A DNA stretch of 41,335 nt, from NCBI GenBank assembly GCA_011321815.1, contig DROS01000024.1:1-41335 (forward strand). Direction: 5' to 3'. The stretch is from Gammaproteobacteria bacterium. GTDB taxonomy: Bacteria; Pseudomonadota; Gammaproteobacteria; SZUA-152. The notes beneath the pieces are model-generated. The model did no database searches. It had not been told where the DNA came from and saw only the letters and a list, made by a program, of their open reading frames with translations. Below, in pieces: positions 17,201-26,033 of this stretch (positions within the stretch are counted from its first letter, which is position 1; each line of letters opens with the position of its first letter). Both the position numbers and the translations under genes were made by a program.

Positions 17201-17909
17201 GATTCGTTATTTCTCACATTTTGTTTTATATTTTTTACTGATTCCCAGCATCGGCCTCAGTGTACCTTGTTGCATGGCGAATGCTGCAAGCGCCACAAAT
17301 AAAAACACGCCGGTCATTCTCGTCATGGGGGACAGCTTGAGCGCCGGATACAGGATGCGCATATCCGAAGGCTGGGTGGCATTACTGGAAAAACGCCTGG
17401 CAAATGAAAATTTTCCACACCGTGTGATCAACGCCAGCATCAGTGGTGAAACCAGCAGCGGCGGACTCAGCCGGTTACCCGGGGCCCTGCGCAAACATCA
17501 ACCCAAAATTGTCATTATCGAGCTTGGCGCCAATGACGGGTTGCGCGGATTGCCTCTGCCGTTAATGCGGGAAAACCTGCGGCGCATGATCATCACAGCG
17601 CAACAGAACAGTGCACAGGTTTTGTTGTTAGGCATGCGCCTGCCACCCAATTATGGGCCACGTTACACGCAGGGATTTGCCCAGGTTTTTGTTGAACTTG
17701 CCCAACAATATAAAACCGGCCTGGTCCCGTTTCTGCTGGCAGGCGTCGCCACACAAGCCACGTTAATGCAAAGCGACGGCCTGCATCCTACCGCCACTGC
17801 ACAGAACCAACTGCTGGATACGGTGTGGCCATATTTACAACCGCTACTCAATAGCACGTTCACAACGGCATCAGTTTCAGCACCAGCTGATCCCTCGTAC
17901 TCTAACTAA
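17199..17909 (+). CDS. tesA: Periplasmic multifunctional esterase/thioesterase TesA (SGNH hydrolase)
   Basis: An SGNH-family lipase/acyl-CoA thioesterase I of 236 residues. The catalytic residues are visible: Ser46 in GDSLSAGY (44-51), the oxyanion Gly and Asn in GETSSGG and GAND (110-113), and Asp193/His196 in DGLHP. The N-terminus ([20 protein letters not shown], then an Ala-rich segment ending near residue 32) is a plausible signal peptide, consistent with the periplasmic location of E. coli TesA. The chosen ATG shares its bases with the ybbA start on the other strand and has no clear ribosome binding site. Its stop overlaps the iscX stop. Confidence 0.9.
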   Translation: MIRYFSHFVLYFLLIPSIGLSVPCCMANAASATNKNTPVILVMGDSLSAGYRMRISEGWVALLEKRLANENFPHRVINASISGETSSGGLSRLPGALRKHQPKIVIIELGANDGLRGLPLPLMRENLRRMIITAQQNSAQVLLLGMRLPPNYGPRYTQGFAQVFVELAQQYKTGLVPFLLAGVATQATLMQSDGLHPTATAQNQLLDTVWPYLQPLLNSTFTTASVSAPADPSYSN

Positions 17910-18109
17910 CCTTCCCTTTCTTCAATCCAGGCCATCTGCACAGCTTCAAGAATGCGCTCTCCACAATGTTCCGGGTCGTCATCAAACCCGGCCAGTGCCA
18001 TTATCCAGTTGCGCAAATCCACAAAATTGACATGCAGCGGATCGGCATCAGGATGCGCTTCGTCCAGTTCAATGGCGATGTCCAGAGTGTCTGTCCATTT
18101 CAACGTCAT
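17906..18109 (-). CDS. iscX: IscX, Fe-S assembly regulator
   Basis: A 67-residue acidic protein with the IscX pattern: MTLKWTDTLDIAIELDEAHPDADP, then VNFVDLRNWIMALAGFDDDP and EAVQMAWIEE. IscX binds IscS and iron and modulates cluster assembly on IscU, competing with frataxin. It is the last gene of the isc operon, 32 bp after fdx. Its stop codon overlaps that of convergent tesA. Confidence 0.94.
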   Translation of the reverse strand: MTLKWTDTLDIAIELDEAHPDADPLHVNFVDLRNWIMALAGFDDDPEHCGERILEAVQMAWIEEREG

Positions 18110-18141
18110 GATCTGTTTCCCATCATTTGTTGTGTAAGCAT

Positions 18142-18480
18142 TTAGTGGTTTTCGGACACCATGTTAATGGTGTATTTGGGAATTTCCACCACCAGATCCG
18201 CCGTGCCGACTTTAGCCTGACAACTCAGGCGTGAATCCGGTTCCAGCCCCCATGCTTTGTCCAGCAGGTCGTCTTCTTCTTCGCTGGACTCTTGCAATGT
18301 CTCAAAACCTTCACGAATCACAACATGACAGGTAGTGCAGGCACAGGATTTTTCGCAGGCATGCTCAATCTCGATACCGTGAGCCAGCGCGGCATCACAA
18401 ATGGTGGTGCCGGTTTCAGCTTCAATAACCGCCCCTTCAGGGCAGATTTCTTCGTGCGGTAAAAAAATGATCTGTGGCAT
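18142..18480 (-). CDS. fdx: Isc-type [2Fe-2S] ferredoxin
   Basis: A 112-residue adrenodoxin-type ferredoxin that supplies electrons for Fe-S assembly. Cluster ligands are C42, C48 and C51 (CEKSCACTTC, CX5CX2C) and C87 (LSCQAK). The acidic interaction helix is FETLQESSEEEDDLLDKAWGLEP. I place the start at MPQIIFLPHE, 13 nt after the hscA stop, with GAAGAG upstream. An in-frame ATG nine codons earlier would overlap hscA and is not conserved-looking. Confidence 0.96.
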   Translation of the reverse strand: MPQIIFLPHEEICPEGAVIEAETGTTICDAALAHGIEIEHACEKSCACTTCHVVIREGFETLQESSEEEDDLLDKAWGLEPDSRLSCQAKVGTADLVVEIPKYTINMVSENH

Positions 18481-18493
18481 TACTTTCTCTTCA

Positions 18494-20374
18494 CTAAAAT
18501 TCATCAACTTTATGGCCGGTCATCGCTGACTGGATACTGGCATCCATGCGTCGCGCAGCAAAATCTGTGCTGGCCGCGTTCAATGCTTCAATGGCGCTTT
18601 TGATTTTCTGCGGGTCATCACCATCGCGCATTTTCCGCAGCTCCGCCAGCGCAATATCAATTTGTGTACGCTCCACATCGGTAAGCAGTGCGGCATCGGC
18701 GGTAATGGCCGATGCGACGGATTCAAGAATCCGGTCAGCTTCTACCTGCTGCTCACGCAACATGCGCGCAACAATGTCCTCTTTCGCATGACTCATGGAT
18801 TCACGCAGCATGGTTTCGATTTCACCATCCGTCAAACCAAAAGACGGTTTGACCTGCACCGTACTTTCCACACCGGAAATCTGCTCCCGGGCGGTAACGG
18901 AAAGCAAACCGTCCGCATCCACCTGGAAGGTGACACGTATGCGCGCACTGCCCGCTACCATGGGTGGGATGCCGCGCAGTTCAAAACGCGCCAGTGAACG
19001 ACAATCACTGACCAATTCTCGCTCACCCTGCACGACATGCACTGCCAGTGCAGTTTGCCCATCCTTGAATGTGGTAAAATCCTGGGCCTTGGCCGAAGGA
19101 ATGGTGGTATTACGGGAAATGATTTTTTCCACCAGACCGCCCATAGTCTCAATGCCCAGAGACAGTGGAATCACATCAAGCAGCAACATTTCATCATCGG
19201 GCTTGTTGCCCACCAGAATATCAGCCTGAATTGCAGCGCCTGCGGCCACCACTTTATCGGGGTCAATATCCACCATAGGTTCACAGTGAAAAAAGTCGCC
19301 AACCAGTTCACGTACCCGTGGCGAGCGCGTTGAACCTCCCACCATCACCACATCTTCAATTTCGTCCACATCAATTCCGGCATCACGCAGGGCGCGGCGA
19401 CAGGAGGACAGGGTCTTTTTAATGAGTGGATCAATCAGCTCGTTCAGCCGTGTGCGCGTCAGCTCGCCCCGCCACACACTGCTGTCGGCAACGGCATCAT
19501 CAGATAAAAAAACATTCACTGCCTCTGTGTCCGAAAGCGCTTCTTTGGCGCGACAGGCTTCCAACAGGATAGCGCGCATCTGCCCGGCGGAAAGCGCAGA
19601 CGGATCAAGCCCGGCCTGCTGTATCAGCCATTGTGCAATAATGCGATCAAAATCGTCGCCACCCAGTGCCGTATTCCCCGCTGTGGACATCACCTCGAAG
19701 ACTCCACGGTTAAGTCGCAGAATAGAAATATCAAAGGTGCCGCCACCCAGGTCGTAAACCACATGTACACCTTCCGAGCCCTTATCCAGCCCGTAAGCGA
19801 CAGCTGCTGCGGTGGGTTCATTCAGCAAACGCAATACCTGCAAACCGGCAAGCTGGGCGGCGTCCTTGGTGGACTGTCTCTGTGCATCATCAAAATAGGC
19901 GGGGACAGTAATCACTACACCGGTCAGTTCACCGCCCAGTGTTTCTTCAGCGCGCTGTTTCAGATTTTTAAGAATTTCTGCTGATACTTCAACAGGGCTG
20001 ATGTCTCCCGCCACAGTACGAATACGCGGCACAGAGGAATCACTGTCAACAAATTCATATTCGCTACAGGAACAGCCTTTACAGATATCAGCCAAACCAC
20101 GTCCCACATAGCGTTTCACCGAGCTGATGGTGTTACGTGGGTCACTGATGGCGGATTGTTTGGCAATAGCGCCGACTTGTGGTGCGCCCATTTCACGATA
20201 ACGTACCACTGACGGCAATAGGTGTCTGCCTTGCGCATCCGGCAGGGTTTCCACCTTGCCACTGCGCACGGTTGCCACCAGAGAGTTGGTTGTGCCCAGG
20301 TCAATGCCGGCCGCCAGTTTGTGCTGGTGCGGAGCGGCTGCCTGACCGGGTTCACTGATTTGCAGAAGCGCCAT
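18494..20374 (-). CDS. hscA: Fe-S assembly chaperone HscA
   Basis: A specialised Hsp70 of 626 residues, the length expected for HscA. The nucleotide-binding domain shows [16 protein letters not shown] (phosphate loop), [48 protein letters not shown] and [16 protein letters not shown]. The substrate domain includes [20 protein letters not shown]. HscA recognises the LPPVK motif of IscU (present in the IscU here) and, with HscB, drives cluster transfer. It lies 77 bp after hscB, a larger gap than elsewhere in the operon, and is followed directly by fdx. Confidence 0.96.
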   Translation of the reverse strand: MALLQISEPGQAAAPHQHKLAAGIDLGTTNSLVATVRSGKVETLPDAQGRHLLPSVVRYREMGAPQVGAIAKQSAISDPRNTISSVKRYVGRGLADICKGCSCSEYEFVDSDSSVPRIRTVAGDISPVEVSAEILKNLKQRAEETLGGELTGVVITVPAYFDDAQRQSTKDAAQLAGLQVLRLLNEPTAAAVAYGLDKGSEGVHVVYDLGGGTFDISILRLNRGVFEVMSTAGNTALGGDDFDRIIAQWLIQQAGLDPSALSAGQMRAILLEACRAKEALSDTEAVNVFLSDDAVADSSVWRGELTRTRLNELIDPLIKKTLSSCRRALRDAGIDVDEIEDVVMVGGSTRSPRVRELVGDFFHCEPMVDIDPDKVVAAGAAIQADILVGNKPDDEMLLLDVIPLSLGIETMGGLVEKIISRNTTIPSAKAQDFTTFKDGQTALAVHVVQGERELVSDCRSLARFELRGIPPMVAGSARIRVTFQVDADGLLSVTAREQISGVESTVQVKPSFGLTDGEIETMLRESMSHAKEDIVARMLREQQVEADRILESVASAITADAALLTDVERTQIDIALAELRKMRDGDDPQKIKSAIEALNAASTDFAARRMDASIQSAMTGHKVDEF

Positions 20375-20451
20375 ATATAATATCTTGAGGTGTGTTGTTA
20401 ATCATTTCGAGAATTGTATTGTTGTGCATGGGGAGGCGGGCTGCACGTTCC

Positions 20452-20997
20452 TTAATAATCGCCCAGTTCATCTTCCAGGGTTTCAACTTCTTCATTCAGA
20501 CGCCGGAAAAATTGCAGTTTACGGGTTACATCCCGTGCCTGTTGTAAAGATTCCGCACTGGCTTCGGCCAACAGGCTGGCCAGTTGCGTAATTAACAGTT
20601 CTCCGTGTACAGCGATATCATCGGCAATAATGTGCAATTGCCGCACAGGGTCGGTACTGTTTTTAACATCCGCCAGACGCTCACGTAATTCCATTTGTTC
20701 CATGAGAAAAGCAGCATCGAAAGCCGTATCAGCGTCATCAAGGGCAACACCCTGCAATTCAAGCAAGTAACGCCCCCTCGACAAGGGATCTTTCAACACC
20801 TGATAGGCTTCATTGATGCGCGCAGCCATTTGTACTGACAAACGGCGCTCGGCCTCCGGGGCATGAGCAAATTTGTCGGGATGCACAGCGCGCTGCGCTT
20901 CGCGATAACGCGCAGACAAGACACCCAAATCAACATCAAAGGAAACCGGCAGGTCAAATACTGCAAAAAAACTGCTGGAAAGATCCACCGTTTGCAT
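20452..20997 (-). CDS. hscB: Fe-S assembly co-chaperone HscB
   Basis: A J-type co-chaperone of 181 residues. The J domain starts SSFFAVFDLPVSFDVDLGVL and carries the HPD motif at 39-41 (VHPDKF), then RINEAYQVLKDPLSRGRYLLEL. The C-terminal helical bundle that binds IscU begins FLMEQMELRERL. I use the start at MQTVDLSSS, 17 nt after the iscA stop; an upstream in-frame codon would overlap iscA. It stimulates the HscA ATPase and delivers IscU. Confidence 0.93.
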   Translation of the reverse strand: MQTVDLSSSFFAVFDLPVSFDVDLGVLSARYREAQRAVHPDKFAHAPEAERRLSVQMAARINEAYQVLKDPLSRGRYLLELQGVALDDADTAFDAAFLMEQMELRERLADVKNSTDPVRQLHIIADDIAVHGELLITQLASLLAEASAESLQQARDVTRKLQFFRRLNEEVETLEDELGDY

Positions 20998-21014
20998 ACC
21001 AAAAACCGAAACAG

Positions 21015-21338
21015 TTAAACCGTGAAGCTTTCGCCGCAACCACAGTTATCTTTTACATTGGGGTTATTAAACTTGAACCCTTCATTTAAACCTTCTTTGG
21101 CATAATCAAGTTCGGTGCCATCGAGATAAATCAGGCTTTTGGTATCCACCAGAACACGCACGCCTTTGTCTTCAAACACTTCATCATCGCTGCCAATTTC
21201 ATCGGCAAATTCGATAACGTAAGCCATGCCCGAGCAGCCACTGGTTTTTACACCCAGGCGCAGGCCGACACCTTTGCCCCGGTTTTCAAGAAAGCCGCGA
21301 ATACGGTCTGCGGCTGATTGCGTTAATGTTATCGACAT
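21015..21338 (-). CDS. iscA: A-type Fe-S carrier IscA
   Basis: A 107-residue A-type carrier. The three conserved cysteines are C35 ([10 protein letters not shown]) and C99/C101 (DNCGCGESF). The [22 protein letters not shown] block is typical of IscA. It carries Fe-S clusters from the IscU scaffold to apo-targets. It sits 27 bp after iscU and 17 bp before hscB. Confidence 0.96.
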   Translation of the reverse strand: MSITLTQSAADRIRGFLENRGKGVGLRLGVKTSGCSGMAYVIEFADEIGSDDEVFEDKGVRVLVDTKSLIYLDGTELDYAKEGLNEGFKFNNPNVKDNCGCGESFTV

Positions 21339-21365
21339 TTTTTATTTCACAAATAATTAATTCTG

Positions 21366-21797
21366 TTATGCGGCTTTGCCCGAGCCATCAGCGTCTTTTG
21401 AATCATCCGTTTTTTTATTGTCCGCCTTGCCACGAAAGTCTTCGATGGCCGCCTTGATGGCATCTTCCGCCAGTACCGAACAATGGATTTTCACCGGTGG
21501 CAAGGCCAGCTCTTCGGCAAGATCAGTATTTTTGATCTGGCCTGCCTCTTCCAGGGTTTTACCTTTTACCCACTCAGTCAACAGTGAGCTGGATGCTATG
21601 GCAGAACCGCAGCCATAGGTTTTAAACCGTGCCTCTTCAATAACGCCGTCATCACTGACCTTGATTTGCAAACGCATCACGTCACCGCACGCAGGCGCGC
21701 CGACCATGCCGGTGCCCACAGAAGGATCATCTTTTTCCAGAGTACCCACATTACGCGGGTTTTCATAATGGTCTAAAACTTTGTCGCTGTATGCCAT
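21366..21797 (-). CDS. iscU: Fe-S cluster scaffold IscU
   Basis: The scaffold on which [2Fe-2S] clusters are built. Ligands C37, C63 and C106 and the conserved D39 are all present, and the HscA recognition motif is LPPVK (99-103). The protein is 143 residues. The extra length compared with the approximately 128-residue E. coli protein is a charged, low-complexity tail (KADNKKTDDSKDADGSG). It lies 82 bp after iscS. The tail is unlikely to affect the core fold. Confidence 0.97.
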   Translation of the reverse strand: MAYSDKVLDHYENPRNVGTLEKDDPSVGTGMVGAPACGDVMRLQIKVSDDGVIEEARFKTYGCGSAIASSSLLTEWVKGKTLEEAGQIKNTDLAEELALPPVKIHCSVLAEDAIKAAIEDFRGKADNKKTDDSKDADGSGKAA

Positions 21798-21879
21798 GTT
21801 ACACCTTCCTTAAACACTCTATTGCAGTCACTGTACATTTGAAAAATCAGCTTTGCACTGTTTTACGTTCCAAAAAATT

Positions 21880-23118
21880 TTAATGCGCTGCCCATTTCAC
21901 CTGGGACAAATCAATGCCCTCTTTGTACATGTCCCACAATGGTGAAAGTGCGCGCAGTTTTTCGATTGCGCCACGCACATGGGTGATTGCTTCGTCAATA
22001 TCCTCTTCCGTGGTAAAGCGCCCAATGCTGAAGCGAATGGAACTGTGCGCCAGTTCGTCGTTACGCCCCAGGGCGCGCAACACGTAAGAGGGTTCCAGGC
22101 TGGCCGAGGTACAGGCCGAGCCGGACGATACGGCCAAGTCTTTCAGGGACATGATCAGGGATTCACCTTCAACATAATTGAAGCTGATATTAAAGATATT
22201 TGGCACGCTATGGGCCATATCCCCGTTGACATACACCTCTTCGAGATCTTTTACGCCAGCGTATAACCGGTCACGTAAAGCGGCGGCATGCGCCTGATCT
22301 TTAGCCATGTCTTCTTTGGCAATGCGAAAGGCTTCACCCATGCCAACAATCTGGTGTGTGGCCAGCGTGCCGGAACGCATACCCCGCTCATGTCCGCCAC
22401 CGTGTGTCTGTGCTTCCAACCGGATGCGCGGTTTGCGGCGTACATACAATGCGCCCATGCCTTTGGGGCCATAAATCTTGTGCGCAGAAAAAGACATCAA
22501 GTCAACCTTCATGTTTGACAGATCAATATCTACCTTACCTGCACTTTGCGCAGCATCCACATGAAAAACAATCCCCCTGGCACGGGTCAACTCGCCAATG
22601 GCGGTAATATCCTGAATCACTCCCAGCTCGTTGTTGACGTGCATGATGGAAACCAGAATGGTGTCGTCACGCAGGGCCGCTTCCAGTTTGTCCAGGTCAA
22701 TCAGCCCCGTAGGCTCCGGATCGAGATAGGTAACTTCATAGCCTTCACGTTCCAGCTGCCGGCAGGTATCCAGCACGGCTTTATGCTCGGTTTTGCTGGT
22801 AATGATATGTTTACCTTTTTTACTGTTTTTTCCACCATAAAAATGCGCGGCGCCTTTGATGGCCAGATTGTCGGATTCGGTGGCGCCCGAGGTCCAGATA
22901 ATTTCTTTGGGATTGGCGTTTACCAGCGCTGCCACCTGTTTGCGCGCGTCCTCAACTGCTGCTTCCGCCGCCCAACCATAAGCATGGGAGCGCGAAGCCG
23001 GGTTGCCAAACTCACCGTCCGGCGTCAAAAACTGCATCATTTTTTTTGCGACACGGGGGTCCATGGGCGTGGTGGCCGCATAGTCCATGTAAATCGGTCG
23101 TCGGTTTGAGCTTGTCAT
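21880..23118 (-). CDS. iscS: Cysteine desulfurase IscS
   Basis: The canonical 412-residue IscS. It has [13 protein letters not shown] at the N-terminus, the PLP lysine in [12 protein letters not shown] (K214), and the persulfide cysteine in [21 protein letters not shown] (C336, mobile loop). The C-terminus [22 protein letters not shown] is the IscU-binding tail. It removes sulfur from cysteine for Fe-S clusters and other thio-compounds. It follows a second cysteine desulfurase gene by 41 bp and precedes iscU. Confidence 0.97.
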   Translation of the reverse strand: MTSSNRRPIYMDYAATTPMDPRVAKKMMQFLTPDGEFGNPASRSHAYGWAAEAAVEDARKQVAALVNANPKEIIWTSGATESDNLAIKGAAHFYGGKNSKKGKHIITSKTEHKAVLDTCRQLEREGYEVTYLDPEPTGLIDLDKLEAALRDDTILVSIMHVNNELGVIQDITAIGELTRARGIVFHVDAAQSAGKVDIDLSNMKVDLMSFSAHKIYGPKGMGALYVRRKPRIRLEAQTHGGGHERGMRSGTLATHQIVGMGEAFRIAKEDMAKDQAHAAALRDRLYAGVKDLEEVYVNGDMAHSVPNIFNISFNYVEGESLIMSLKDLAVSSGSACTSASLEPSYVLRALGRNDELAHSSIRFSIGRFTTEEDIDEAITHVRGAIEKLRALSPLWDMYKEGIDLSQVKWAAH

Positions 23119-23159
23119 TAATTACTTGCCTTTCATTTTTTCAATCATAAAGTGCCAAA

Positions 23160-24323
23160 TCAGGCATAGGCGACGGCTGCAAAGCTTTGCAAAGCACGCA
23201 CCTGTTGCTTGAGACAACCAATAAAGCTGTCAATTTCACTGCGGCGTGACTCTTTACCCAGACTGACGCGAATGGCTCCACGGGCACGCTCCGGCGAAAC
23301 CCCCATGGCCAGCAGCACATGGCTGGGTTCCACGTCACCGGTACCACAGGCGGAGCCGCTGGATACTGCCAGTCCCGCCTGATCAAGATTCATCAACAGG
23401 GTTTCTCCATCCAGCCCCGGTAACGCAAAAAAGCTGGTATTGGGCAAACGCTTTGCCTGTTGACCAAAAATGCACACCTGCGGCAACTCCGATCGCAAAC
23501 GGGTTTCCAGGTAATGGTGCAGCGTTTGCGTCTGTGCGTGGCGCGTGGACAATTCACTCAGCGCCAGTTCTGCCGCCTTGCCAAAACCCACAATGGCCGC
23601 CACATTTTCCGTACCGGCCCGACGCGCTTTTTCATGGCCACCGCCGTGCAACAACGGCTCCATATCCACGGCCTTGTCGACAATCAGTGCACCCGCACCT
23701 TTGGGGCCATAAATTTTGTGCGCGGAAAGGCTCATAAACTGCGCACCGCTGCCGGTAAAGTCCACCGGAATCTTGCCGGCAGCCTGCACCGCATCAACCA
23801 GCAACGTAGCACCAAACTCACGCGCCAGCGCCTCAATGGGCGCCATATCATGGATGATGCCGGTCTCATTGTTCGCCAACATCACCGCCAGGATTTTCGC
23901 GCTGTCTGCCGGCATGCTGGAAAAAATTGCCTGCAAATTCTCAGAAACCAGCAGACCATCGGCATCAACGCCAATTTCATCCAGCATCCAGCCATGTTTT
24001 TGCAAGGCAATGGCCGGGGTGCGCACCGAACTGTGCTCCACACCGCTCATCACAATGTAACCGGATATCAAACGAGCCGCACGCCCTTTTAATGCAAGGT
24101 TATTGGCTTCGGTGCCACCACTGGTAAATACCACTTGCGAGGGATGTGCATTAACCAGTGCAGCCACCTGTTCCCGCGCAACATCCACCGCTGCGCGGGC
24201 AATACGCCCGGACTGATGACCGCTGGAAGCATTACCGAATTGCTCACGCAAAAACGGCAGCATGGCATCCAGCACCCGCCCGTCCAAAGGCGTGGTGGCG
24301 TTATAGTCAAGATAAATGGCCAT
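23160..24323 (-). CDS. Second cysteine desulfurase (NifS/IscS-like) in the isc operon
   Basis: A 387-residue class V PLP enzyme with all desulfurase landmarks: MAIYLDYNATTPLDGRV, EHSSV with the PLP-stacking His97, the PLP lysine K203 ([12 protein letters not shown]), HGGGHEKARRAGTEN, and the active cysteine C326 in SSGSACGTGDVEPSHV. It is clearly diverged from the IscS encoded next to it and lacks the [15 protein letters not shown] tail, so it may not dock on IscU in the same way. The start is set at MAIYLDY, 13 nt after iscR. The frame is open 26 codons further, but that part overlaps iscR and is arginine-rich noise. Confidence 0.92.
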   Translation of the reverse strand: MAIYLDYNATTPLDGRVLDAMLPFLREQFGNASSGHQSGRIARAAVDVAREQVAALVNAHPSQVVFTSGGTEANNLALKGRAARLISGYIVMSGVEHSSVRTPAIALQKHGWMLDEIGVDADGLLVSENLQAIFSSMPADSAKILAVMLANNETGIIHDMAPIEALAREFGATLLVDAVQAAGKIPVDFTGSGAQFMSLSAHKIYGPKGAGALIVDKAVDMEPLLHGGGHEKARRAGTENVAAIVGFGKAAELALSELSTRHAQTQTLHHYLETRLRSELPQVCIFGQQAKRLPNTSFFALPGLDGETLLMNLDQAGLAVSSGSACGTGDVEPSHVLLAMGVSPERARGAIRVSLGKESRRSEIDSFIGCLKQQVRALQSFAAVAYA

Positions 24324-24336
24324 GGCGGGTCGCGGA

Positions 24337-24834
24337 TTACATGCCTGTCGCAGCCTGTAACGGGTTCTCCTGGATGTCCTGCGCTGCCTGCTCCTGCACA
24401 CCCGTCAACTGACGCTCGGACACCATTTTTACGTGGTCCTCCTGCACCAGGTCACCCAACGAGATACCGGTCAGAAAACCCTGAATCTGGTCGCTCAGCG
24501 AACACCAGAGTTTGTGTGTCAGACAGGCTTCGCCATTTTGACAATCACCCTTGCCGCCACAACGGGTCACGGATACTTTTTCATCCACGGCCGCGATTAC
24601 CTGCGCCACGCTGATTTCACCCGCATTCCGGCTCAGGCGGTACCCACCACCCGGCCCTCGTGCACTGGACACCAGGTCCTGCTTGCGCAGGCGCGAAAAC
24701 AGCTGCTCAAGGTAGGATAGTGAAATACCCTGTCGCTGGGAGATATCCGCCAGTGTAATGGGGTGCTCCTTTGCATTTAATGCCAAATCCAGCATGGCCG
24801 TAACCGCATAACGGCCTTTAGTTGTCAGTCTCAT
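24337..24834 (-). CDS. iscR: Fe-S responsive regulator IscR (Rrf2 family)
   Basis: A 165-residue Rrf2-type regulator beginning [19 protein letters not shown]. The winged helix ([18 protein letters not shown], then [12 protein letters not shown]) is intact. The cluster ligands are C92, C98 and C104 with H107 ([19 protein letters not shown]), as in [2Fe-2S] IscR. When it holds a cluster, IscR represses its own operon through type 1 sites; a good one lies at 25083-25107. It is the first gene of the isc operon. Confidence 0.97.
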   Translation of the reverse strand: MRLTTKGRYAVTAMLDLALNAKEHPITLADISQRQGISLSYLEQLFSRLRKQDLVSSARGPGGGYRLSRNAGEISVAQVIAAVDEKVSVTRCGGKGDCQNGEACLTHKLWCSLSDQIQGFLTGISLGDLVQEDHVKMVSERQLTGVQEQAAQDIQENPLQAATGM

Positions 24835-25075
24835 AGCTTCACCTCTGTGGTCTCAAACCTTGCGATGATAAAATATACATATAGAATATATGTATAAACC
24901 CAATGCCACCAGCGTAGTTTACGGATCAAAAACATACTAAAAAAGTGGGGATTCGGCGAGAGCCTACAGAAACTGCGTTTACGGGTCAAACCGTACTCGC
25001 CCACAACTTGCGCCAATTACTGCTATACCCTCCAGGAAATGGGGTTGCGCAAATTCCCGATCAATTTAATCAGTT
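24835..25075 (-). other. Long untranslated leader of the iscR operon
   Basis: About 240 bp with no credible gene between the predicted iscR promoter and the iscR ATG. It contains one striking 23-bp palindrome near the start codon (24874-24896). If the promoter at 25076-25107 is correct, this region is transcribed as a 5' leader well over 200 nt long. The cysE terminal region lies on the other side. Confidence 0.5.
24874..24896. promoter_or_regulatory. 23-bp AT-rich palindrome upstream of iscR
   Basis: TATACATATA and TATATGTATA form perfect 10-bp inverted repeats around a 3-bp centre, about 40 bp before the iscR ATG. It does not match the IscR type 1 pattern. It could be an operator for another regulator, or part of a secondary AT-rich promoter. 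Confidence 0.45.
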
Positions 25076-25107
25076 ATTATCTATATCCGACAAGTTTAGT
25101 CAAGAAA
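25076..25107 (-). promoter_or_regulatory. iscR promoter with overlapping IscR type 1 box
   Basis: The 25 bp at 25083-25107 match about 20 of 25 positions of the remembered type 1 IscR consensus (ATASYYGACTRWWWYAGTCRRSTAT), including both GAC/AGTC core half-sites. On the minus strand the box contains TTGACT (25103-25098), followed after 16 bp by GATAAT (25081-25076). The operator thus covers the -35, as in the E. coli iscR promoter. It reads toward iscR. Confidence 0.72.
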
Positions 25108-25165
25108 TTATTTTTAGGATAGTGCCACAAGGATTAAATCGGGTAAAACCCCCCACACGGTTTGT

Positions 25166-25975
25166 TCATCCGCTCTTATTATTATCCGCTGCCTCATCCT
25201 GGTGGGCAGGCTCGTCGCTGCTGTCGTCCATACCGCAATCATCCAGATCCGGCAATTGCACATCCTTGAAACTCGCGTCCAGTTGTTTGATAGACTCACT
25301 CATAGCGGTCATTTTACTGTCCATTATATGTACGTGGTCAAGCAGGCTGTTGATGGCGTGGGCCACCGGGTCCGGTGCATCGCTGGTAGCGCCATAAGCA
25401 TCAAAGCCCAGCTTTTTGGCCGTGGCATGCCGCCGCTTGTCTTCGCTGGAGGTTGCTTTTTTCTTGGCCTTGACCACCTGTCCCGGCACCCCGACCACCG
25501 TAGCACCGGGCGGCACCTCTTTGACCACCACAGCATTGGACCCCACCCGCACACCCTCCCGCAGCACAATCGGCCCCAGTACCTTGGCGCCAGCACCCAC
25601 TACTACGTTATTTTCCAGCGTGGGATGGCGTTTGCCTTTTTTCCAGCTGGTGCCGCCAAGGGTGACCCCGTGATACAGCGTACAGTCATCGCCAATTTCT
25701 GCGGTTTCACCGATCACGACGCCCATGCCATGGTCAATAAAAAAACGTCGGCCAATTTTGGCGCCAGGATGAATTTCGATACCCGTCAACCAGCGGCCCA
25801 GGGCCGATGACATCCGTGCTGGCCAGCGTAAATTCATATTCCACAAACGATGTGCAAAACGATGCAGCATCAGTGCATGCACACCAGGGTAAGTGGTAAT
25901 AACCTCAAACGTGGTATGCGCTGCGGGATCGCGGTCAAATACGCAGTTGATATCTTCTCGAATATGGCTGAACAT
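25166..25975 (-). CDS. cysE: Serine O-acetyltransferase
   Basis: CysE makes O-acetylserine from serine and acetyl-CoA, the first step of cysteine synthesis. The 269-residue protein has the N-terminal [25 protein letters not shown] helical region, the catalytic D81/H82 in [14 protein letters not shown], and left-handed beta-helix hexapeptides ([15 protein letters not shown] through [22 protein letters not shown]). After the core, a tail of about 90 residues is lysine-rich, then acidic ([20 protein letters not shown]); short family members lack this. It lies between trmJ and iscR as in Pseudomonas, where it links cysteine supply to Fe-S synthesis. Confidence 0.94.
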   Translation of the reverse strand: MFSHIREDINCVFDRDPAAHTTFEVITTYPGVHALMLHRFAHRLWNMNLRWPARMSSALGRWLTGIEIHPGAKIGRRFFIDHGMGVVIGETAEIGDDCTLYHGVTLGGTSWKKGKRHPTLENNVVVGAGAKVLGPIVLREGVRVGSNAVVVKEVPPGATVVGVPGQVVKAKKKATSSEDKRRHATAKKLGFDAYGATSDAPDPVAHAINSLLDHVHIMDSKMTAMSESIKQLDASFKDVQLPDLDDCGMDDSSDEPAHQDEAADNNKSG

Positions 25976-26033
25976 TAGTAGTTATGTTTAGTAGTATAAG
26001 TATTGTTACGCGCTAAATTATATTGCTTCGTAA

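Noticed and set aside
24324-24401. 26-residue N-terminal extension of the second cysteine desulfurase
   Set aside because: Overlaps the iscR coding sequence; arginine-rich and unlike the family start at MAIYLDY.
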